From Stictocephala bisonia (taxonomy: Eukaryota; Arthropoda; Insecta; Hemiptera; Membracidae), in NCBI GenBank assembly GCA_035578905.1, contig JAQJVL010000245.1, forward strand, positions 976,001 through 1,040,000: a stretch of DNA of 64,000 nucleotides, written 5' to 3'. A program made the translations under genes and the position numbers. Positions 56,765 through 64,000 of the stretch are shown here, piece by piece (the stretch's first letter is position 1; every line of letters begins with the position of its first letter). Below the pieces are notes generated by a model. It saw only the letters and a list, made by a program, of their open reading frames with translations, had not been told where the DNA came from and made no database searches.

Positions 56765-59700
56765 TGTCAAGCTAACCAAGTAGAACAGATTGCCTTGTCT
56801 GGAGGGGATAAAAGGGGCAAGTCACTTCTAAACTAAGTTTGACTCCTGTCATGTTGGCTCGCTTGACCGTCACGTACATTACCACACTAAATACGACTTA
56901 GTGATAAATGTCCTCAGTTTCCAAAGTAGAACAGATTGACTTGTCTAGAGGAGATGAAAGGGGCAAGTTACTTCTAAACTAAGTTTGACTGCTGTCACGT
57001 TGGCTCGCTTGCCCATCGTACACAGCACTTTACCACAATAAATATGACTTAGTGATAAATGTCCTCAGCTTACCAAGTAGAACAGATTGACTTGTCTGGA
57101 GGGGATGAAAGGGGCAAGTTACTTCTAAACTAAGTTTGACTGTTGTCACTTTGGCTCGCTTGACCGTCGCACACAGTACTTTACCACAATAAATACGATT
57201 CAGTGATAAATGTCCTCAGCTTACCAAGTAGAACAGATTGACTTGTCTGGAGGGGATGAAAGGGGCAAGTTACTTCTAAACTAAGTTTGACTGTTGTCAC
57301 TTTGGCACGCTTGACCATCGTACACAGGACTTTACCACAATAAATACGACTTAGTGATAAATGTGTCCAGCTAATCAAGTAGAACAGATTGACTTGTCTG
57401 GAGGGGATGAAAGGGGCAAGTCACTTCTCAACTAAGTTTGACTGTTGTCACTTTGGCTCGCTTCACCGTCGTACACAGGACTTTACTACAATAAATACGA
57501 CAGTGATAAATGTGTCCAGTTACCAAGTAGAACAGATTGCCTTGTCTGGAGGGGATAAAAGAGTCAAGTCACTTCTAAACTAAGTTTGACTGTTGTCACG
57601 TTGGCTCGCTTGCCCATCGTACACAGCACTTTACCACAATAAATACGACTCAGTGATAAATGTCCTCAGCTTACTAAGTAGAACAGATTAACTTGTCTGG
57701 AGGGGATAAAAGAGTCAAGTCACTTCTAAACTAAGTTTGACTCCTGTCATGTTGGCTCACTTGACCGTCGTACACAGTACTTTACCACAATAAATACGAC
57801 TTAGTGATAAATGTCCTCAGTTTCCCAAGTAGAACAGATTGACTTGTCTGGAGAAGATGAAAGGGGCAAGTTACTTCTAAACTAAGTTTGACTGCTGTCA
57901 CGTTGGCTCGCTTGCCCATCGTACACAGCACTTTACCACAATAAATATGACTTAGTGATAAATGTCCTCAGCTTACCAAGTAGAACAGATTGACTTGTCT
58001 GGATGGGATGAAAGGGGCAAGTTACTTCTAAACTAAGTTTGACTGTTGTCACTTTGGCTCACTTGACCATCGTACACAGTACTTTACCACAATAAATACG
58101 ACTCAGTGATAAATGTGTCCAGCTTACCAAGTAGAACAGATTGACTTGTCTGGAGGGGATGAAAGGGGCAAGTTACTTCTAAACTAAGTTTGACTGTTGT
58201 CACTTTGGCTCACTTGACCTTCGTACACAGGACTTTACCACAATAAATACGACTTAGTGATAAATGTGTCCAGCTAATCAAGTAGAACAGATTGACTTGT
58301 CTGGAGGGGATGAAAGGGGCAAGTCACTTCTCAACTATGTTTGACTGTTGTCACTTTGGCTCGCTTGACCGTCGTACACAGGACTTTACCACAATAAATA
58401 CGACTTAGTGATAAATGTGTCCATCTAACCAAGTAGAACAGATTGACTTGTCTGGAGGGGATGAAAGGGTCAAGTTACTTCTAAACTAAGTTTGACTGTT
58501 GTCACTTTGGCACGCTTGACCATCGTACACAGTACTTTACCACAATAAATACGACTCAGTGATAAATGTCCTCAGCTTACTAAGTAGAACAGATTGACTT
58601 TACCACAATAAATACGACTTAGTGATAAATGTGTCCAGCTTACTAAGTAGAACAGATTGACTTGTCTGGAGGGGATGAAAGGGGCAAGTTACTACTAAAC
58701 TAAGTTTGACTGTTGTCACTTTGGCTCACTTGACCGTCGTACACAGGACTTTACCACAATAAATATGACTTAGTGATAAATGTGTCCAGCTAATCAAGTA
58801 GAACAGATTGACTTGTCTGGAGGGGATGAAAGGGGCAAGTCACTTCTCAACTATGTTTGACTGTTGTCACTTTGGCTCGCTTGACCGTCGTACACAGGAC
58901 TTTACCACAATAAATACGACTTAGTGATAAATGTGTCCATCTAACCAAGTAGAACAGATTGACTTGTCTGGAGGGGATGAAAGGGTCAAGTTACTTCTAA
59001 ACTAAGTTTGACTGTTGTCACATAGGCTCGCTTGACCATCGTACACAGTACTTTATCACAATAAATACGACTCAGTGATAAATGTCCTCAGCTTACTAAG
59101 TAGAACAGATTGACTTGGCTGGAGGGGATGAAAGGGGCAAGTCACTTCTCAACTAAGTTTGACTGGTGTCACTTTGGCTCGCTTGACCATCGTACACAGT
59201 ACTTTACCACAATAAATACGACTTAGTGATAAATGTCCTCAGCTTACCAAGTAGAACTGATTAACTTGTCTGGAGGGAACGAAAGGGGCAAGTTACTTCT
59301 AAACTAAGTTTGAATGGTGTCACTTTGGCTCGCTTGACCGTCGTACACATGACTTTACCACAATAAATACGACTTAGTGATAAATGTGTCCAGCTTACTA
59401 AGTAGAACAGATTGACCTGTCTGGAGGGGATGAAAGGGGCAAGTTACTTCTAAACTAAGTTTGACTGTTGTCACTTTGGCTCACTTGACCGTCGTACACA
59501 GGACTTTACCACAATAAATACGACTTAGTGATAAATGTGTCCAGCTTACTAAGTAGAACAGATTAACTTGTCTGGAGGGGATGAAAGGGGCAAGTCACTA
59601 CTAAACTAAGTTTGACTGTTGTCACTTTGGCTCACTTGACCTTCGTACACAGGACTTTACCACAATAAATACGACTTAGTGATAAATGTGTCCAGCTAAT

Positions 59701-62233
59701 CAAGTAGAACAGATTGACTTGTCTGGAGGGGATGAAAGGGGCAAGTCACTTCTTAACTATGTTTGACTGTTGTCATTTTGGCTCGCTTGACCGTCGTACA
59801 CAGGACTTTACCACAATAAATACGACTTAGTGATAAATGTGTCCAGCTAATCAAGTAGAACAGATTGACTTGTCTGGAGGGGATGAAAGGGGCAAGTTAC
59901 TACTAAACTAAGTTTGACTGTTGTCACTTTGGCTCACTTGACCTTCGTACACAGGACTTTACCACAATAAATACGACTTAGTGATAAATGTGTCCAGCTA
60001 ATCAAGTAGAACAGATTGACTTGTCTGGAGGGGATGAAAGGGGCAAGTCACTTCTCAACTATGTTTGACTGTTGTCATTTTGGCTCGCTTGACCGTCGTA
60101 CACAGTACTTTACCACAATAAATACGACTTAGTGATAAATGTGTCCATCTAACCAAGTAGAACAGATTGACTTGTCTGGAGGGGATGAAAGGGTCAAGTT
60201 ACTTCTAAACTAAGTTTGACTGTTGTCACTTTGGCTCGCTTGACCATCGTACACAGTACTTTATCACAATAAATACGACTCAGTGATAAATGTCCTCAGC
60301 TTACTAAGTAGAACAGATTGACTTGGCTGGAGGGGATGAAAGGGACAAGTCACTTCTCAACTAAGTTTGATTGGTGTCACTTTGGCTCACTTGACCGTCG
60401 TACACAGGACTTTACCACAATAAATACGACTTAGTGATAAATGTGTCCAGCTTACTAAGTAGAACAGATTGACTTGTCTGGAGGGGATGAAAGGGGCAAT
60501 ATACTTCTAAACTAAGTTTGACTGTTGTCACTTTGGCTCACTTGACCGTCGTACACAGGACTTTACCACAATAAATACGACTTAGTGATAAATGTGTCCA
60601 GCTAATTAAGTAGAACAGATTGACTTGTCTGGAGGGGATGAAAGGGGCAAGTTACTTCTAAACTAAGTTTGACTGTTGTCACTTTGGCTCACTTGACCGT
60701 CGTACACAGGACTTTACCGCAATAAATACGACTTAGTGATAAATGTCCTCAGCTTACCAAGTAGAACTGATTAACTTGTCTGGAGGGAATGAAAGGGGCA
60801 AGTTACTTCTAAACTAAGTTTGAATGGTGTCACTTTGGCTCGCTTGACCGTCGTACACAGTACTTTACCACAATAAATACGACTTAGTGATAAATGTCCT
60901 CAGCTTACCAAGTAGAACTGATTGACTTGTCTGGAGGGAATGAAAGGGGCAAGTTACTTCTAAACTAAGTTTGACTGGTGTCACTTTGGCTCGCTTGACC
61001 GTCGTACACAGTACTTTACCACAATAAATACGACTTAGTGATAAATGTGTCCAGCTAACCAAGTAGAACTCATTGACTTGTCTGGAGGGGATGAAAGGGG
61101 CAAGTTACTTTTAAACTAAGTTTGACTGTTGTCACTTTGGTTCACTTGACCGTCGTAATCAGTACTTTACCACAATAAATACGACTCAGTGATAAATGTC
61201 CTCAGCTTACCAAGTAGAACAGATTGACTTATCTGGAGGGGATGAAAGGGGCAAGTTACTTCTAAACTAAGTTTGACTGTTGTCACTTTGGTTCACTTGA
61301 CCGTCGTACACAGTACTTTACCACAATAAATACGACTCAGTGATAAATGTCCTCAGCTTACCAAGTAGAACAGATTGACTTATCTAGAGGGAATTAAAGG
61401 GGCAAGTTACTTCTAAACTAAGTTTGACTCCTGTCATGTTGGCTCGCTTGACCGTCGTACACAGTACTTTACCACAATAAATATGAATCAGTGATAAATG
61501 TCCTCAGCTTATCAAGTAGAACAGATTGACTTATCTGGAGGGGATGAAAGGGGCAAGTTACTTCTAAACTAAGTTTGACTCCTGTCATGTTGGCTCACTT
61601 AACCGTCGTACACAGTACTTTACCACAATAAATACGACTTAGTGATAAATGTCCTCAGCTTACCAAGTAGAACAGATTGAATTGTCTGGAGGGGATGAAA
61701 GGGGCAAGTTACTTCTAAACTAAGTTTGACTGGTGTCACTTTGGCTCACTTGACCGTCGTACACAGTACTTTACCACAATAAATACGACTTAGTGATAAA
61801 TGTCCTCAGCTTACCAAGTAGAACAGATTGAATTGTCTGGAGGGGATGAAAGGGGCAAGTTACTTCTAAACTAAGTTTGACTGGTGTCACTTTGGCTCAC
61901 TTGACCGTCGTACACAGTACTTTACCACAATAAATACGACTCAGTGATAAATGTTCTCAGCTTACCAAGTAGAACAGATTGACTTGTCTGGAGGGGATGA
62001 AAGGGGCAAGTTACTTCTAAACTAAGTTTGACTGGTGTCACTTTGGCTCGCTTGACCGTCGTACACAGTACTTTACCACAATAAATACGACTCAGTGATA
62101 AATGTCATCAGCTTACTAAGTAGAACAGATTGACTTGTCTGGAGGGGATGAAAGGGCAAGTTACTTCTAAACTAAGTTTGACTGGTGTCACCTTGGCTCA
62201 CTTGACCGTCGTACACATGACTTTACCGCAATA
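56765..62233 (+). repeat. Satellite array, ~151-bp monomer, about 36 copies
   Basis: The landmark 'aagtagaacagattg' recurs at 56778, 56924, 57075, 57226, 57377, 57525, 57676 and so on, with spacing almost always 151. Each monomer has 'cttgtctggaggggatgaaa', 'ggggcaagttac', 'ctaaactaagtttgactg', 'ttggctcgcttgaccgtcgt' and 'caataaatacgacttagtga'. Variant pairs (tgtcctcagc/tgtgtccagc, cagtactt/caggactt, gtcactttgg/gtcatgttgg) mix along the array. One monomer at 58582-58644 is cut to 63 bases. The 64-65-aa ORFs on both strands are monomer translations, not genes. Confidence 0.97.
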
Positions 62234-62611
62234 AAGACGACTATCGTTTGATTAGTATAGTTTTTACATTTCGTAAGTTAATACTTCAAGAATAGATGTA
62301 TGGATAAAATTGAAAAGGCAAAAACCTAACCAAAGCTTATTTCAGTTATTTATAATTGTAATATCTGACCAATGTAGAATATTTACTGTATATTGGTGTT
62401 AGGTTGAAAAAGTAACAAACAAAAACCTAAAGAAGATTAAAATATCTTTAGTGATAATATTAAAATAAATTAAATAGTTTCTATATTACCTACAACAAAT
62501 TAGTAGAAAAGTACTTTTCATTAGTTATACCCTACGAAATATATTTAAAGCAGTCTGTAGTTTTGTCTTTGAGAGAGTCTTAATAGAGACATAATTTATA
62601 AAACTTGTATC
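62234..62611. other. AT-rich stretch after the satellite
   Basis: Nothing recognised. Confidence 0.4.
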
Positions 62612-62801
62612 GATATTGACATAAAAATAGGCAGACGTGAGAAAGAGGGGCTTTTATTTACGTTTAGCGTGTTGTAATTTTATCATATCAGCACAGCGCA
62701 CTTCGTAGCTATCAGCATTTTAGGCTTAACTGGCATCAGCGTTTTGGCCTCGTAACAAATGAGTTCAACGGTTCCCCGCATCAGTGATCGATTTCGTTCG
62801 G
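62612..62801 (+). repeat. Direct repeat flanking the satellite array, right copy
   Basis: Partner of 56211-56390, about 6.4 kb away in the same orientation. Slightly richer in GC than the left copy. Confidence 0.75.
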
Positions 62802-63439
62802 TACCAGCGCAGGCAAGTATTTTCTTGACAGTGAATTAGTTCCATTTTCCTCTAAATTATAAGATATTAACGACATTTACTTCACTTTTTACTTGTATTT
62901 TTAATAACTATACTGCCGTTGTTTACTTCGTAGCTAACAATACCAAAGTTATAAAACATTTTAGTTTACTGCATGCGAAAAAAAAATTAAAAGTAAAAAA
63001 TAGATATTTTTATTGAAAACACTACTTAAATAACTGAAAATGACTCCTTTATTATATTAAACTTATATTCCCACATAATCAGAAACAATAATATTTTACA
63101 AATCGTAGTTTCCAACAAAACAATGATGATTACTGTTAAAATCGGTAAAAATTAAATTAACTTCTCTTCATATTTGTCTTTAACTATCGAACTTCATGGA
63201 AACTGTGTCTCAGTGATCCTTGTAAAATAATTCACAATACAGAAATGATTATTTAATAAATATTGAATGTTTTTAATAAATAAACATTCCAAAACTTACA
63301 GTTCAAATATATAAACTTTAATTAGCAATATAAAGAGAAGTTTGTTAATCTTAATAAATATATATTTCAAAAACTATGTACTTACTCATCACGAAATCTA
63401 CGTAAAATTTTGATATCATGACCCACTAAGAAAGGACTT
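62802..63439. other. AT-rich stretch, no feature recognised
   Basis: Nothing recognised. Confidence 0.45.
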
Positions 63440-63640
63440 GTCGAAATTATATTCCTTAGGGGTATAAATAACAATTTATTTCAAACAGCTGATACAAAAA
63501 ACATAAATATGACACAAAAGCTTGGCTAGTTCGATTTTCATTCAACTCCGACATGATTGCACTACTTTTCATCCCCCTAAAGTAGATTTACTGGGTTTCC
63601 TCGACTATAAATCTTTGTTATCTAGAACGTCGGTAGGCTG
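63440..63640 (+). repeat. Interspersed repeat family C, short copy
   Basis: 'ccttaggggtataaataaca', 'atttatttcaaacagctgat', 'aaaacataaatatgacacaa' and 'cccctaaagtagatttactg' follow the order in the 49.8-kb copy. The last part, through 'ctttgttatctag', also resembles the internal units of the Helitron-like element. Confidence 0.65.
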
Positions 63641-64000
63641 AACTTTTATATTGATTTTATGGTTTTGATAGACCCATTGAGAGAAGGGTAAGTGAGGATG
63701 GGGAACTAGACCGTATTAAAGCAAGAGCTATCGGTTAGTATAAGATATTGTTGTAATAGTAGACTATTATTCTTCCACCAGTGCTTTAGTAAATACTGTA
63801 GGATAGTCACTTTTTCTCCGTCCCATGTGTAGGTAGAACAAAACTCATTCCATTTGGGAATATTGTTAACGTGAAACAAACAGATGAAAAAGCTAATCAC
63901 AGGTATCCTGGGACTTGTTTCCTGCCAGTTATCAATATAACAACCCCAGCCTTACCCCTAACTGCCAGGACTCACGACAGGATGTGGTTGAGATGTACAG
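63641..64000. other. Window end, possible partial element
   Basis: Balanced composition from 63660 on. The 64-aa minus-strand ORF (63706-63900) has no recognised domain. The feature, if any, continues outside the window. Confidence 0.3.

Noticed and set aside
56765..62233. Satellite or minisatellite as a CRISPR array
   Set aside because: The repeats are contiguous with no unique spacers of constant length, no cas genes are nearby, and the DNA is clearly eukaryotic.

Overview
This window reads as eukaryotic intergenic DNA, most likely from an arthropod and probably an insect with a repeat-rich genome. It is strongly AT-rich and has no long open reading frame with a recognisable cellular product. 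What fills it is LINE reverse-transcriptase relics, tRNA-derived SINEs, a Helitron-like element, TIR elements carrying TTAGG-like arrays, minisatellites and one large satellite array. No functional protein-coding gene, rRNA or canonical tRNA could be supported. Copy numbers and identities were judged by eye.

Layout. 1-5 kb: a short copy of interspersed repeat 'family C', a GC-richer block with a 67-bp tandem repeat, and a LINE relic on the minus strand. 5.07-5.41 kb: a near-perfect palindrome whose two arms each carry a complete-looking type III hammerhead ribozyme core. 6.9-11.5 kb: a SINE, a TIR element with a telomere-like array, a LINE-tail-like block and a 1.6-kb Helitron-like element. 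14.3-17.5 kb: a long family C copy and a ~168-bp tandem array (family B). 19.6-21 kb: a CR1/Jockey-type LINE relic and a tRNA-derived SINE, both on the minus strand. 22.0-24.9 kb: a large inverted repeat built on two copies of 'family A'.

25.7-37.0 kb: a direct segmental duplication. Copy A (25.74-30.0 kb) gained a 5'-truncated LINE with a compound microsatellite tail. Copy B (30.31-37.0 kb) gained a ~650-bp insertion, a TTAGG-like minisatellite, a family A copy and a 2.2-kb 19-bp minisatellite. Each copy holds a small ORF ending at a consensus splice donor. 37-56 kb: more family A copies, a mariner-like transposase relic, two further TIR elements, a palindromic G-rich minisatellite with a quadruplex motif, a second long family C copy in inverted orientation, and a GC-rich island at 52.75 kb. 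56.77-62.23 kb: a satellite of about 36 copies of a ~151-bp monomer, flanked on both sides by diverged direct repeats.

The parts do not form a pathway. The main story is repeat dynamics: insertion, palindrome formation, minisatellite birth inside a dated duplication, and satellite amplification. The most unusual object is the hammerhead palindrome at 5.07-5.41 kb.
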